Origin: Spirochaetaceae bacterium
GTDB lineage: Bacteria; Spirochaetota; Spirochaetia; Treponematales; Breznakiellaceae
Direction of reading: 5' to 3'
Assembly: GCA_031256815.1 (NCBI GenBank)
Contig: JAIRPU010000093.1
Span: forward strand, 1-5,484
DNA length: 5,484 bases
Part shown: positions 5,460 through 5,484 of the stretch, in pieces
How positions within the stretch are numbered: the stretch's first letter is position 1
Layout of the letters: every line of letters starts with the position of its first letter
Position numbers and translations under genes: made by a program
The notes under the pieces: model-generated
Database searches by the model: none
What the model was told of the DNA's origin: nothing
The model's input: the letters and a program-made list of their open reading frames with translations, nothing else

Positions 5460-5484
5460 GACCGGTGTTCCCGCGGCCTGCGCG

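Noticed and set aside
1..5484. CRISPR array, tRNA, transposase or prophage genes
   Set aside because: There are no spaced repeats of CRISPR type, no cloverleaf with a CCA-type acceptor and no recognisable mobile-element protein on either strand.

Overview
The window looks like chromosomal DNA from a spirochaete of the Treponema type. This is an inference. It rests on two lipoprotein genes with spirochaete-style lipoboxes, two long poly-G tracts of the kind known to drive phase variation in treponemes, and a small barrel-type outer membrane protein resembling the treponemal TP0733/OmpW-like proteins. No rRNA or other strong species marker is present, so genus-level placement is tentative.

Layout: the first ~91 bases are the 3' part of the signal recognition particle RNA (ffs) on the + strand. 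Every protein gene is on the - strand and is best read from right to left. At the right edge is a GC-rich patch with a strong hairpin and a 19-bp direct repeat (5405-5459). Next comes a promoter inside an AT-only palindrome, then a lipoprotein with a six-repeat beta-propeller-like body (4291-5302). A run of 14 G splits this gene into two frames, and 13 G would restore one 336-residue protein. A cupin gene (3840-4184) and metA (2920-3837) follow as a tight pair. Then come an SPFH-like membrane protein (2017-2853, TTG start, probably leaderless), an outer membrane beta-barrel protein (1379-2020) overlapping it by 4 bases, and a second propeller-like lipoprotein (155-1294). A run of 13 G lies in the upstream region of this last gene, directly against a -10-like element.

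How the parts relate: the metabolic pair (cupin, metA) and the envelope pair (SPFH-like, barrel) look like ordinary housekeeping units. Both surface-lipoprotein candidates carry a poly-G switch preceded by the identical nine bases ATGCTTTAC. One tract acts inside the coding frame (translational ON/OFF). The other lies where a promoter spacer or alternative N-terminus would be (transcriptional tuning or a frame switch). This pair of linked switches on two similar lipoproteins is the most interesting signal here. It is consistent with population-level variation of surface antigens, but expression and surface location are not shown by sequence alone.
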